A DNA stretch of 64,000 bases, taken from Massariosphaeria phaeospora (lineage: Eukaryota > Ascomycota > Dothideomycetes > Pleosporales). Location: the NCBI GenBank assembly GCA_011032825.1, contig JAADJZ010000005.1:1493001-1557000 (forward strand), read 5' to 3'. The position numbers and the translations under genes were made by a program. This document shows positions 1-11,427 of the stretch, piece after piece. How positions within the stretch are numbered: the first letter of the stretch is position 1; the number at the start of each line of letters is the position of its first letter. The notes under the pieces are model-generated. The model ran no database searches and was not told the origin of the DNA. It worked only from the letters and a program-made list of their open reading frames with translations.

Positions 1-3000
1 CGCGGCGATGACGTTATCGGCAGTGACTCGAGGCGCTCGGGCGCCAGATTGGAAAGGTCGCGTGGCAGTGGAGGTGTTCTTCAAGTGAAAAGGGCTTTCG
101 TGCAGATCAGCAGGGGTCGAAGTGCAGGTGAATCGAGGTTGTGTCGGCGGGACGAGTCGACATTTCCGAGTGAAATGATCATGCAACCTATAGGAACTCG
201 GAGGGCCCACTGATTTTCCAGCTCTTATACACTACAATAAGCGGGTCCTAGTATTGTACTGCTTCAAAAGTACTATTCACTCCCTCGCGGGGTGGGGCCA
301 TACCGGATTGCCACCGACTCTTATTGTGCCCTCAAAACGCGATTTTAATGGAGGGACAGGGGATATCTAGCGGTCCCACTGCGGTCACCACGCCTCGCCG
401 CCGCTTTTCGAATCCAGTGCTGGTATTCTCGCTTGATCGATCTGTTTGACGCGGTACACAGTGTACAATTCACACGAGAGAGACCGTCCAGGAGTGAGTA
501 GAAGTTATCGTATTCTCTATTATATCTAGAGAGCTTGTCTGGTTCGACAAAGGACTCGCACGGGGGTGGGCTTAAGACCAGCGTTATGGCCAGGGCAGCA
601 ATGATGAAGCGCAGATGTATCGACGGAGAGCCCCGGTATTGATTCATTTAATATGACGTAGTAACAGTTCCGAAAACACCTGGACATATGTAGATACCAC
701 GAGGTAACTTGAACGACCCCCAAACTGTTCAAGTGAAATAGGGATTTAAGAGAAACTGTCTAAAACTACGTACCAAGTAGCTTCCAAGACCTCATCCAGT
801 AGCTGATACCCGTTCAACTCCCGATTCTTATAAGCCACAGGATCATGGTGCCTATGGGCACAAATATCCCTCCAGAAGCGGACCATGCCCACCTTTTGAC
901 TCGTCGCCTTTGACTTCGCACACGCCAACGGTGACACGAAGTCCGGTGTCGACCTTAGTGTTGACGACTCACACAGCGAGTACGCTGCGTTCGCGTGGAG
1001 TACCCTTCGCACGGGTTGTATATTTCTATAGTACTTCTCGTAAATCTCGTTGACCTGCTCTCTAGAGCGATCTGCTAGAGCGATGACAAGGCGGAGATGG
1101 ACGTGGGAGTCTCTATAGGTGGAGAGAATCTAGAGCTCGTCCGTTGCTTGTTCTTTGATCTGCAATGTGTCAGTATACTGAGCGCACACGCTTAAGACAG
1201 CAACACTTACATCTCCGCCGAATGGCCGGCCACACCCGCGTGTTCTTGACCGTGTACTTTGGTGCGTGGTCCTGAATTCCTCGTCCAATCTTAAGATGGA
1301 AGTTACTGAAGACGAGTTGGATGTTGGGTAGAATCAAAGACCCGAACGAGATCTTGGGTACATCGCAATTCGGTTTCTTCTGCGTCTTCCCAAGGCACAG
1401 CAACGTTGTCAACCGCACTCCGTGAGGCGGAGACCTACGTTGTTCCATTCGTGCGAGGATTGAAGAGACCACATTTGAAGAGAGCGACATTAGCAGGAGG
1501 GGACGTGTTCTCCTTGTCTCGCGTATCGTGGTTACCGCCGTTCTGCAACCCTTTGCATAGGTCACCGGCAGCCGTTGATGCGAACGTTTACGGTCCCGGA
1601 GCTCGTAGGGCCGTCCAAAGAGTAAGCGAACATGTACGTCAATGTCAATAGTGGTACCTATATACCTGGCGGCGGCGTGTTCCAAAGCTACGGCCCATCT
1701 TGCGGGGCGCATCGCGATGGATGGGGAGCAGATAGCTTGACCCGAACAAGGGGGTTGGGGGAAATCTGAGCGTACAGCCCATACTCGCCAGATCTGCCTG
1801 CAAAATGCCTCGAATACTGTTTATCTGGTGGTGCCGCGTTGACAGCCACCGGATGCCCCGCGCTGGTCGTGGAGTGAATGTGGCGGGTGAAAGCACAACG
1901 GAATCACATTCGGAGGTGGGTTGCCAAGCCACTAGTCAATGATAGATTAGCCTGCGGCGCGTGAAATCTTCCCGGGGCCAACCGAACAACACGCCGCGAA
2001 CGCAATCATCGTCGCTGTCACATCATCGGCCATCCCCCAATCCCACCTCCACTGCTTCCATTCACGCGACATCTCGATAGTGATCGGCTTGTAGGCCGCT
2101 CTATCTTTGTAGTCAAGGATGGAACAATAAAGGTCAGAACAAGCACGGTCCAAACTACATCAATCGGCAGCAGAGCAACCTGTTCTATTCGCGGGCTAGA
2201 CATACGGATCTTGAAGAAGCCTAACACGTTGCTTAGCTGTACGGTGCCATCCCATATGCTTCGATAATGCCGGATCCTGGAGTTCGACTAGCAACATATC
2301 TAGCTTAGGAAGAGTCGGAGAACGCATGAGCAGCAAATCTGCAGCCACTGTAGAAGAGAATATACTGATGGCGCTGAGCACAATATACGCGAAGCCATAA
2401 CCCAAGGCCATTTTCGACTGAGCTGTTACCACAAGGGCGAACGCTGCAGCACGAGGAAGTTTCACGATTCGAAACTGCCGGAAACGATGTTCGAGGATGG
2501 TGGTCTCGATGCAATTGAGCCGAGTCTGGAGAGATTGAAGAGTGGGGGGGAGTTGTCTCGGAAAAGACTGGTCGTGCGCTTGCAGAACGGGTCGTAAAGT
2601 GCATGTAGTACTGCACCGTTTGCAGACGCGCACACAATGGTTCGCCTGCCACTACACCATACATAACCACTGCAGTTATTAGACTTGCCACTGGTCGGAA
2701 TTGTCTTTCCTGCAAAGCTCCTGGCAGTATAAGAGATTTCAGCACGTCTAGAAAGGATCAACTGTCCAACCCCTCCTCCAAGACTGTAGCCGCCACACCA
2801 GATTAGGTACTGACGACACTTAGTCAAAATATGTTCCAGGTGTCAATGGCCTTACGATCTCTTTTCTCCAAGGTGTTGTTTCGCGACTTCTTCTCGAGTT
2901 CGGAGTCAGGAAGTTTCTGCTCGTACCTGCTTCTTTCTCCAATCGGGCAATGGTCCCCTTGATGATGGCTTCCATCATGATCACAGAAGCAACTGCCGAC

Positions 3001-3128
3001 TGCAAGGTGTTACCCCAAGATGTTTCGGTGATTTCTGACTCTTCCTCTTCACTTACCCTCGTTATTTATATTTTATTGTTAAAAAATATGGATAACACTC
3101 TTTTGCTTTATCACCGCCGCGGCCGCGA

Positions 3129-3156
3129 GGCCCGCGAGCTGGCGCGCTCGCGGGCC
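3129..3156. repeat. Perfect GC-rich inverted repeat (hairpin)
   Basis: Two 11-base arms, GGCCCGCGAGC and its exact reverse complement, are separated by 6 bases. They sit in a GC-rich block of about 50 bp between AT-rich flanks. No gene model explains it. Confidence 0.7.
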
Positions 3157-3564
3157 TGCGGTCGCTGGCTGTGGAAAATAGGCTTCGGCCTAATAAAACT
3201 GTCCGTCTGCTACTCCTTCGAGCGCCTCCTCTGCTATCTACTCCCTGAGAGCTTTGAGACGGGATGGGTCCAACAGCTACTAGAACTGTCCCGTGCTTTC
3301 AGTGGTGCGACACTGTTCCAGATGATCAGTGTCTTTCTCATCATGAAAGTCACGGTAGCTTCCACTTTCCCCCTTCTCGCTCGTCGGATCTGCTGCTAAC
3401 AAGTAACTCATAGGGACACGTTCTACGCGCCATTCGGACCTACTGGGGCGGTGGCAACCATCACACCAACACCGACTGACTATTGGTGTCCAGCCGCCCC
3501 ACCTGTCTCAACTCTCAGGGACAGGATAGACGGAGGATGGCCTCGGGGGAGGGCAGGCGGACAC

Positions 3565-3611
3565 CAAAAAAAATATAAAAAACAAAAAGAAAAAAAGGGA
3601 AGAAGGAAAAA
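3565..3611 (+). repeat. A-rich tract
   Basis: Purine tract made almost only of A with a few G, T and C. It resembles a degraded poly(A) tail or simple low-complexity DNA; no adjacent retroelement coding sequence was seen. Confidence 0.6.
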
Positions 3612-3725
3612 CCTTGTATAACATAGCTGGTGAGTCTCGGGCACATTGCTGCAATGTGAAGCTCTACTAACCTTGAACAACAGGTCGTGTCGAGTATTGG
3701 GTTCTGAAACATTCCCTTCGAGCGT

Positions 3726-3858
3726 CGGTCCGCCGAGCATTAGTCCGCCCGTATCAATCCACCCGCATCAATCCGGCGAGCATCAAACCATCAAGCACCA
3801 ATTTTTTGAGCATCGGTTCGCCAAATGCCGGTCCGTCGAGCATCGGTCCGCGAAGCAT
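3726..3858 (+). repeat. Degenerate 15-bp minisatellite
   Basis: About nine units of 14-15 bp resembling CGGTCCGCCGAGCAT follow each other head to tail. The first unit and the last two are best preserved and the middle units are diverged. In one plus frame the units read as pentapeptides rich in EH/KH pairs, but the surrounding frame has no other sign of coding. Confidence 0.55.
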
Positions 3859-4551
3859 CCGTTTAGCACTGCCGACGTACAAAGTATCGCACGTTGTTGG
3901 GGTATGAATGGCCTATGGTGGTCATCGTGTCCTCCTTGCGCATGATTCTGAGAGCGCGCTCCACAAAACGGCCACCTATTCAGCTTACGCTGAAACCAAA
4001 CGAGGCTCTGTGCTGAGCTCGCGAAACACGTCTGAGGATATGCGCGGTCGGAGAACGAGGAGGTGATACGCAACGGGCCAACACGGTCGAGCATGCCATT
4101 GGACAGTCTGTTATGATGGACAGTATCACATGCACGGATACTCATCTGTTTTCCCCCTTGGCTCTCCTACAATCCGCGCCCGGACGCTCACAACAGTCTT
4201 CGTCTAGAGTTTAAAGGACAACATGTTAGCGTGGGCACGAATTCTGGTTCTTTCGCTGTGGCGTAATTCGAGGCTCGCTGTGGAACTAGACCGCTGGTAC
4301 CGAGCGCGAACCCTTTGTAAAGATTCTGTTGGCAGCAGCCCACCAACCACGGTCCGCAGATTACAATATCTGACCAAACCCTTCAAAACCGTACGATGAA
4401 CCATGGAAATACCCTCAAAGAATCACCTCGTCTGCAAATTTTACCGCCTAAAGGCATACAGTCGGCCGCCTTTCCCTCTATTTCTGTTGTTTCACATCAC
4501 ACGCCTGACATACCAACCCCGATATCGAACCCTTCGTCAAACATAACCAAA

Positions 4552-5763
4552 ATGAACGAAAATAAACAGCCACGCCTCGTCCTCGTCATCAAAACTCTCT
4601 TCTTCAGCAAGGGTACTCCTGCATGGCTACGGAAGGCGGTGGGGGCCTTCATGACACTCTGGATACAAACCGTCGTCGGGTTCATTGCCCTGTACTTGCT
4701 GGCCGGGTTGGACAGCAATGAGGCGCGCCTCTGCCTGTACTCCGAACAACCTTCCCATCTAACGGATGACATCGATTACTACTCCGTTAGCAAGCGAATG
4801 GCTTACCACGGAGAAATGCCTTGGTATGACCTTGAACGGCCCAATATGTTCGTCTACACACTGCTCGTCGCAGTTACCCTTGCACCGCTTATTTTGTCCT
4901 TCCGGTCCCCTGCGAAGCTTAAGCAGAGAATTCTCTGCCCGCTCTATCTCACGACGTTCGCCATCCGCATCTTCGGCGCTCGTTCCGCCTGGGACAACTT
5001 CAATCGCACAGAACCGTACAAATATACCCTGGTCCAGTTCTGGCATTCCGCTTCCGCTCTCAAGATCTTCTTCCTCGTTGCCCTCATCTACTCTCTAGCC
5101 TGGGGTCTGACTTACCTCGGCGACTACGAGGACCTCTACTTCGACATGGACACGAAAAGGATGAAAGATCAGAACGGTTTTACACAGAGAATGAGACCTT
5201 GGGCTTTTGGCGATGCATCGTTCCTCACCGAGCCGTCCATCGCCGTGCGACTAGCTTACATCCACGTCGTCGACAGCACCATTCATGTCCTCTGGCTGCG
5301 TTACTACTGCGAGTACGGCACATACACCCCCTTCGTCAATAACCAGGAGCTGTTCACCATCGCGTTGGCCGTGCAAATGGCCATCTACACGTACGCCAGG
5401 ATGGCGTCGCATGTCCACTTAAAGTGGGATGTTGAACTTGGCCAGAGAATGTGGCGGAACCGAGAAACGGCCGCTTTTACTCAGGTCGCTATCATTCATG
5501 GGCTATGTGCGGATAACACTGGCGTGCGGCGCCGGTGGTTTGATGTCGGGGGGTGCTACACTTGGCTTGAGGATCAGGCGTCCTTTATCATGGAGCTTGT
5601 ATTTCCCAATCGGGAGGAGTACACCTGGGTAGAGAGGCAAGAGGATGTCGGGAGGATGTTACGTGTGGAACAAGAGTTTCTCGACATGGGTTGGGTAGAG
5701 AAGGCTCATGTCATGAGGGACATGCGTAGCCGCCCTGGTGGATATCTATTGGACAAGGAGTAG
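4552..5763 (+). CDS. Uncharacterised multipass membrane protein
   Basis: Single-exon frame of 403 residues. I do not recognise the family with confidence. At least five hydrophobic stretches are visible: near residues 25-47, then a segment beginning NMFVYTLL, one beginning RILCPLYL, one beginning SALKIFFL, and one beginning ELFTIALA. Between them lie Trp/Tyr-rich loops, and the tail is charged (EEYTWVERQEDVGRMLRVEQ), so the protein is probably an integral membrane protein with a cytosolic C-terminus. The frame is open back to an ATG at 4396. I prefer the ATG at 4552 because it has the good context CCAAAATG after a pyrimidine-rich leader, and because a separate out-of-frame ATG at 4403 would otherwise interfere. 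The longer form would add 52 residues without a signal peptide. An acyltransferase-like role was considered but no catalytic motif is seen. Confidence 0.75.
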   Translation: MNENKQPRLVLVIKTLFFSKGTPAWLRKAVGAFMTLWIQTVVGFIALYLLAGLDSNEARLCLYSEQPSHLTDDIDYYSVSKRMAYHGEMPWYDLERPNMFVYTLLVAVTLAPLILSFRSPAKLKQRILCPLYLTTFAIRIFGARSAWDNFNRTEPYKYTLVQFWHSASALKIFFLVALIYSLAWGLTYLGDYEDLYFDMDTKRMKDQNGFTQRMRPWAFGDASFLTEPSIAVRLAYIHVVDSTIHVLWLRYYCEYGTYTPFVNNQELFTIALAVQMAIYTYARMASHVHLKWDVELGQRMWRNRETAAFTQVAIIHGLCADNTGVRRRWFDVGGCYTWLEDQASFIMELVFPNREEYTWVERQEDVGRMLRVEQEFLDMGWVEKAHVMRDMRSRPGGYLLDKE

Positions 5764-6458
5764 TGAGAGACAGAATTTTGGTCTTCTTTCTTAGCTTCTA
5801 TAATGTACGTTTTTCCGCGGCCTCTACAAAAGTTTAAACTTTGTGCGCGCTGTGTTGTTTTTCTTATAATGGAGCCGAGCTATCAGAAGTATAGATGATT
5901 CGGCGAGGCCACAATCGCAGGATGTTCTGTTTTTGCAGCTCCTCTAGTGCTCTCTCCACACCATGTATATGCCTTCTCTCAAGACCAAAGGTTTTGGTGT
6001 GCTCCTACGACGAGCCTCATTAAACTTTCCAGGTCCGTTGAGAGATACGTTTTACGGAGTGTATGCATTATTAGATGTATAACTCAACACCGTTTCTATT
6101 CTATTGCTTCGCTATCGAAAAGAAAGCAACTCAGGATAGTAGAGATTGTAAACCCATTAGAACCAATGTACGAGCGTACCTAGGTCCCCGTATAGTGATA
6201 CTAGAGCTGTGAAGCATCTTCGCATGTTATACGTGTACAATCTATATCCGTGAGGTTGTTGTCTTGAGAAAAATCAAATCAGGCTCCCTCGCTTTGGCTT
6301 TGGCAGGTTTTCGCAAGCTTGCAAACTTCTCTGTCGCGAAAGAGGCTAGTCGCAACCAGCTCCGTCTGACTAAGCGCCTCGCCAGCTTCGTTAACGCCGC
6401 TAAGCCTTCCGACATCTCAATCAACAACACCACGTCTGGTTACGAAGTGCCACGCGCC
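5764..6458. other. Intergenic
   Basis: Holds the 3' end of the membrane-protein gene and the promoter of the AIM9-like gene. The frame of the latter stays open upstream to 6264 but has no ATG before 6459. Nothing else seen. Confidence 0.6.
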
Positions 6459-8320
6459 ATGCCTTTCGGGCTTTCGCTGAGGGCTGTGGGCAGGCGATAT
6501 TGGAAAGCGAAGGGGCGATTTGTGTCGGCACAGCCATCAAGAGCCCTCTCCATCACTTGTCGGGGTATGTGTCATCGGTGCCGCCCAATCTCATCCGTAA
6601 GCTAACCACCGCAGGCAAGTCTATTAGTCGCGAAGAAGTATTCAGGTACACGAATGGCCGCTTCTTGATGGACGAAAATCACGCTTTTCTTCGTCGTTAT
6701 GTGAAGTTCGATCTTGATCAACTCTGTGCGGTAGCAGCATCCGCCGGCGGGCAGAACTCGCCCGTGAACGCGATCGAGAAGATGGAGGGAGGGTTCAGCA
6801 AGGCACTACTCTTGCGAAAGGAGGATGGAAGCGAGATAATTGCTAAGATTCCGTTCCCTATTGCTGGGCCTCCAAAGTACACAACCGCCGCCGAAGTGGC
6901 TGTTCTCCAATATCGTAGGTTGTCCCAAGTCCACTCAACGGCCACTGTACCCGAGGCTAATCATATCGCCTGTCCAGTACACGCGCACACTCAAATCCCA
7001 GTTCCCAAGGTGTTGGCCTGGAGTTCCGATCCGTCGAATCCCGTTGGCGCCGAATATATCATAATGGAAAAGGCCTCTGGGATACAACTATTTAAAAGAT
7101 GGGGGGAGATGACGGATTACGATCAGTTTTGCCTCGTTAAACAGTTGACGAGATTGGAGGGTGAGCTAGCTGCGCTCCGCTTTCCTGCCAGTGGAAGTCT
7201 CTATCCCTGCGAGTCCATGGGTCAAAATGATACATATGTCACTCTGGACCGGGAAACAGATCCTTCAGGACGGTTCTGCATAGGTCCGTCATGCGAACGA
7301 GGGTGGGATATTCAGGCCAAGACAGTGTCTTCGCACTCGCAACTCGATCAAGGACCCTGTGAGTAGGATACGCCAACATAACCTCTTTAGCTGACTCTAG
7401 GCACAGGGCCAAGCCTATCTTCTTTCGGGATTGCACTTGCAGAACGAGAGCTGGCGCGCATCGAACAAAATCCAACGACTGCCATGTCTGACCCACCTCG
7501 TGGATCTTTCGAAGAACAGATCGCCGTGCTAAAAATGGCTAGAGATGTCATGTTGAGGCTAGACTCGGACACACTCATCGACAAGGTGTCTCAACCAGTT
7601 TTGTGGCATACCGACCTCCACATGGGCAATATTTACGTCTCAGACGAAGACGTCACGAAAATTGTTTCCATTATTGATTGGCAGTCGATTGTTATCTCAC
7701 CTTTGTTTTTACAAGCCCGCTTTCCGGAGTTTCTATCGGTTGACGAAGATTACGCCCTCGGAACCGAGATCCCCAAGCTACCGAAAGACTATGACCAAAT
7801 GGATGAAGAGGATAAAAAGCTGGCTGACTATAAGTTACAGGAAGCAAAGATGGCTAAGACATACGAATTGTCTAGTGGGTCTCAGAACAAGCAGGCTTAC
7901 AAAGCATTGTTCATACCATCTTTCCTACGCGAACTTTTCACTCGATGCGGAGAGGCGTCAGAAGAGGGCATAGTGCCGCTTCGTGCTTGCTTAATCGAGT
8001 TGTCCACGGAGTGGGCTGAAATAGGCTTTACTGGACAATGTCCCTTCATCTTCAGTGATGAGGACATACGAAAGCACGATCAAGAGTTTGAGAAGTATCG
8101 CGACTTCCACAAAATACAAGAGCTCGCTAGAAAGCTTCTTGACACTGATTCTGAGGGTTGGATCGCACCTCAACTTGACTTCTCATTGAAACAGCAGCAG
8201 AATGAAGAGCTGCTTCGAGACGTTATGCGCAGAAGCCATGAGTACAACAAGTCGCCCGAAGAGGTGCAAAGGATCTGGCCTTTTCTGGATAGATCAAAGA
8301 CCAAAACCCATTCACAATAA
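6459..8320 (+). CDS. AIM9-like mitochondrial phosphotransferase (APH fold)
   Basis: Four exons: 6459-6564, 6615-6914, 6978-7358, 7401-8320, giving 568 residues with all phases closing. The N-terminus is Arg-rich without acids and includes RALSITCRG, as expected of a mitochondrial presequence. Next comes the family signature FRYTNGRFLMDE, then an aminoglycoside-phosphotransferase/kinase-like fold: lysine in EIIAKIPFP, a hinge region IPVPKVLAWSSDP, the catalytic loop LWHTDLHMGNIYV (HxDxxxxN type) and the metal-binding IIDWQS. These are the marks of the fungal AIM9 family (altered inheritance of mitochondria protein 9), of unknown substrate. The third intron-exon junction removes a 63-bp intron that contains no stop and would otherwise add 21 residues; splicing restores QYLHAHTQIPVPK, which fits the family. 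The last intron is short (42 bp), so that junction is least certain. Confidence 0.85.
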
Positions 8321-8841
8321 GTTCGGACAAACGTTTCTTACATCACTATCTGTTAAGCTGCTTAACACTCCCCGGAGCATATCTCTGCTTTGAGACCTGC
8401 ACGGCAAGGTCTAAGCTGGAACAGGTCTCGATCTGTATCAGGTCAAGTTCAGTAGTTTCAACGGTACGCAACAAGCTAAAAAGTAATAGCGATGAGCGCC
8501 TCACTCTACGCCATCACATCAGTTATGTATTGAACGATGCTCAATCCCAAGGTATAGTGGCTAGCCTAGGCTGAAGTATTGCTGAGCTTCGAACACTCAA
8601 GACGTGATTTGATGCAATAATAGAAGCTTGTTTAGCGAAGTGAAAGCCTGAATTGATGTATGCTATTCTATCCTGAAACACGAAACTCGACTCCATGAAT
8701 ATCCAATTGCACAGCTTTCAAACTAGTAGAACACTCAGTCACGGAGGATTGGGTCGACCAGCGAGCGAGTGTTGTTTCATGGGGGTCCTATGACTCTAAT
8801 TGTCAGGACGGAATGCATGTAGAGTTCCTTTCTACCTACCT
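8321..8841. other. Intergenic, convergent 3' ends
   Basis: Lies between the 3' ends of the AIM9-like gene and the small minus-strand gene. No coding potential or repeat recognised. Confidence 0.6.
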
Positions 8842-9201
8842 TTAACCGATCTTCGACGAGTACTGTTCTGTCATCGATTCCAAGGCTCCCTCAACTTCCT
8901 CCTCCTGCTTGTCCTCCGGTACGTCCACCTTGATTTTGGCGGTTGCGACGTTTGCGTCGGACCCATGCTTGCTCTTGAACTTCTTGAGCGCGGTATTCTT
9001 GGCTTCACTGTTGACTTGGAGGTAGATATTTTTGTAGCCATCTATTACTTCGCCGGCATCGACGCGAAGTTGGTGCTTTGCATTCTCGACCTTGGTGTTG
9101 TTTGGAACGATGCATTGTCCTGGGTTTTGATTATTGAAGAATTTCTTGTAGAGGTTTCCGCTGACGATGTGCTTTTTGAACTCTTTGAAAACTTTGGACA
9201 T
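8842..9201 (-). CDS. Small Lys-rich protein, promoter displaced by a transposon
   Basis: Single-exon frame of 119 residues starting MSKVFKEFKK and ending YSSKIG; context of the ATG is CAAAATG. No signal peptide or membrane segment. The protein is hydrophilic, with alternating Lys/Asn-rich and acidic parts, the acidic part being near the C-terminus (PEDKQEEEVEGALE). I do not recognise the family. A longer frame reading back to 9486 runs through transposon terminal repeats and is not the native N-terminus. The outer Pogo element begins at 9210, and its TA target duplication at 9208-9209 leaves only six bases before the ATG. On the far side of the element, minus-strand sequence shows a TATATAAA box about 100 bp from the junction, so the insertion appears to be in the 5' leader. 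Whether the gene is still expressed cannot be seen. Confidence 0.55.
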   Translation of the reverse strand: MSKVFKEFKKHIVSGNLYKKFFNNQNPGQCIVPNNTKVENAKHQLRVDAGEVIDGYKNIYLQVNSEAKNTALKKFKSKHGSDANVATAKIKVDVPEDKQEEEVEGALESMTEQYSSKIG

Positions 9202-9227
9202 TTTGAATACCGTGTCCGTGCGCGCTA

Positions 9228-9293
9228 CCGGTACCGGTACCGTGTCTGTGCGCGCGATGCGCGGATTCGCGCGATGCAACACCAACACCAAAA
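9228..9293 (+). repeat. Left terminal inverted repeat of inner element
   Basis: Reverse complement of 11287-11344 apart from an 8-bp insertion GGTACCGG after the first two bases. The core CCGTGTCTGTGCGCGCGATG and the following CAACACCAACACCAAAA are identical in both ends. Confidence 0.85.
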
Positions 9294-9328
9294 CACCCCT
9301 AATTTCAACACGCGATAACTCCACCAAT

Positions 9329-11188
9329 ATGGCTCCGATTGATGATGCACTTGCAGAGATAGAATCGCTAAGCCCTAGGGAGACCTTTTCGTATAGAAAG
9401 ATCGCAGCCAAGCATAGTGTTTGGCCCTCAACTCTATCACGAAGGCACCAAGCTAAAACGCGTCCACACAAAGAGCAGGCAATCAATCAACAAAAGCTCA
9501 ACCTACAGCAAGAGCAGGAGCTTGTACGATATATCAAAAGACTTACAGAGAGACATACACCTCCTACTAGAGAGATGATACGGAATTTTGCCTCTGCAAT
9601 AGCGAAAGAGCTAGTTAGCGAGAGCTGGGTTACCCGCTTTATCAACCGACACAGCATTCATCTCATATCACAATGGACAGTCGGCATGGACAGCAATCGC
9701 CACAAAGCTGATTCAGAGGATAAATATCGCCTCTACTTTCATCTTCTACACAGCAAGATTGAGCAATATCAGATAGATCCTCGTCATACCTACAATATGG
9801 ATGAGAAAGGCTTCCTAATCGGCATTATTGGTAGATCAAAGAGGATATTTAGTAGACGAATGTGGGAGAAGAAGGAAGTTAGGGCATCAATTCAGGATGG
9901 AAATCGCGCATGGATTACGCTCCTAGCATGTATATGCGCTGATGGATCTGCTCTGCCTCCAAGCCTTATCTATGAGGCTGCGAACAAGGGCATTCAATCA
10001 AGCTGGGTAGACGATATCCAAGCAGGAGAACACCCAGTCTTTATCACCTCATCACCCTCTGGCTGGACGAACAACGATATTGGACTTGCCTGGCTTGAGC
10101 AGGTGTTTGATCGCTGTACAAAAGAGAAGACCCGACGATCTTATCGACTCCTAATCCTAGATGGCCACGGATCCCATATCACTATGGATTTCATCGACTA
10201 CTGTGATCAGAACAAGATTCTTCTTGTTATCCTACCTCCTCATTCGACTCATACGCTTCAGCCACTCGATGTAGCGATGTTCAAGCCTCTATCAACTGCC
10301 TACTCAGTAGAACTATCAAACTACTTTCAAACAAGCCAAGGCCTCCTTTCTATCACTAAAGGCGACTTCTTCCCACTATTCTGGAAAGCGTAGGAGACTT
10401 CCTTTAAGGAATCGACAATCCTTAGCTCTTTTAGAGCAACAGGCATATCACCTCCTAATCCTAATCCTATCCTCAATAGATTCACTAAAGCTCAAGAATC
10501 AAGAGAAAACTCTTTATCATCACTTAGCGATCATGATTGGAGAAAGATGGATAGGCTTGTACGCTCTGTAGTAAGTGATCAGAGCAGTAAGAATACACAG
10601 AAGCTTCGTCAATCGCTCCACTACCTATCTGTCCAAAATGACCTACTCAAGCATGAGATAGATGGGCTTAAGCAGGCTCTATCTATTAAGAAGAAGCGTA
10701 AGAAGAAGAGCAAAGCTCTAGACCTTCAACAGCGCCAGGAGTATCATGGTGGGGCTATCTTCTGGTCACCAAGGAAGGTGAGGGAGGCACGTGTTCGTCA
10801 GTCAATCAAGGAGCAGGAAAATCAAGAGCAGCAACTTCAAAAAGCAGAGACAGCAGAGCTAAGGAAGGCAGCTAAGCTGTACAAGGAGAAAATTGCAGAG
10901 GAGAAGCGTGTAGCGCGGGAGGCAGCTAAGGTAGCGAAGGAGAAGGAGAAGGCAGAAAAGGCAGCAGAGCGCGCTCGCCAGAAAGAGGTTCGCGACGCTA
11001 TAAAAGCTCTACAACTATCCCAAAAGGGCAAGAGAAAGGCGTCTCAGCCATCTCTACAGAGCAGAAAGCGTCAGAAACGTGGTGTTAATACTCTAGATGT
11101 TAGGGAGGCCTCAGAGGGCGCATCTGGCACCCTAGCTATCTCTACGCGTCGCGGCCGCAACGTCAAGCTTCCTAATAGATATAAATAG
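9329..11188 (+). pseudogene. Pogo/Fot1 transposase, one in-frame TAG
   Basis: Frame of 619 codons from ATG 9329, interrupted only by TAG at 10391-10393. Order of parts: N-terminal helix-turn-helix/CENP-B-like DNA-binding region (TFSYRKIAAKHSVWPSTLSRR; SWVTRFINRH), then the DDE catalytic core with YNMDEKG, LILDGHGSH and PLDVAMFKPL; the last two Asp are separated by 35 residues. After the stop the same frame continues for 265 codons as a Lys/Glu/Ala-rich coiled-coil tail (KLYKEKIAEEKRVAREAAK) that ends RGRNVKLPNRYK. The stop lies beyond all three catalytic Asp. The outer copy has TGG at the aligned position, so the lesion is a TGG to TAG change. No frameshift is present. A truncated 354-residue protein could still be made. 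Confidence 0.85.
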
Positions 11189-11286
11189 TGTAAACTAATC
11201 GCGAGGATTAATATAGTGTTGATCTAAACACTCCTGTAATAATATTGCTTGTGGGTAGCTCTATTGCCTTTTTGCTAGTAGAGCGT

Positions 11287-11344
11287 TTTTGGTGTTGGTG
11301 TTGCATCGCGCGAATCCGCGCATCGCGCGCACAGACACGGTAGG
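11287..11344 (-). repeat. Right terminal inverted repeat of inner element
   Basis: Mirror of 9228-9293 without the 8-bp insertion. Ends with GG before the TA duplication. Confidence 0.85.
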
Positions 11345-11346
11345 TA

Positions 11347-11377
11347 TGCGCGGAGACGCCAAATGCGCGCCGAACAC
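11347..11377 (+). repeat. Remainder of outer element's left terminal repeat
   Basis: Continues the outer repeat begun at 9210-9227. Joined through one TA, the two pieces reproduce the reverse complement of 13398-13446. Confidence 0.85.
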
Positions 11378-11427
11378 CAATCCGCTGTTTTGACACCTAT
11401 ACTTCAACACGCGATAACTCTACCACT

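Larger units (their letters stand above)
1..4551. other. Long stretch without a supportable gene
   Basis: Open frames here are short, overlap on both strands and show no domain, signal peptide or consistent splice pattern. The longest minus-strand frames near 2.2-3.0 kb and a plus frame at 2950-3399 have no recognisable motif. The region contains a GC-rich hairpin, an A-rich tract and a degenerate 15-bp minisatellite, listed separately. It could be decayed coding or repeat-derived DNA, but I cannot name a source. Confidence 0.5.
9228..11344 (+). mobile_element. Inner Pogo/Fot1-type DNA transposon inserted in the outer element's terminal repeat
   Basis: Element of 2117 bp flanked by TA at 9226-9227 and 11345-11346. 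That TA is the one found uninterrupted inside the outer element's right terminal repeat, which fixes the insertion point. Terminal repeats share 58 aligned positions. It carries one transposase frame broken by a single stop. It must be younger than the outer copy because it interrupts it. Confidence 0.9.

Noticed and set aside
4396..5763. Wax-synthase or acyltransferase assignment for the membrane protein
   Set aside because: Hydrophobic pattern is compatible, but no catalytic His motif or family block could be identified.
8842..9486. Minus-strand frame of 214 codons covering the small gene and more
   Set aside because: Its first 95 codons read through the terminal repeats and start of the transposons, so they are not native coding sequence; the gene starts at 9201.
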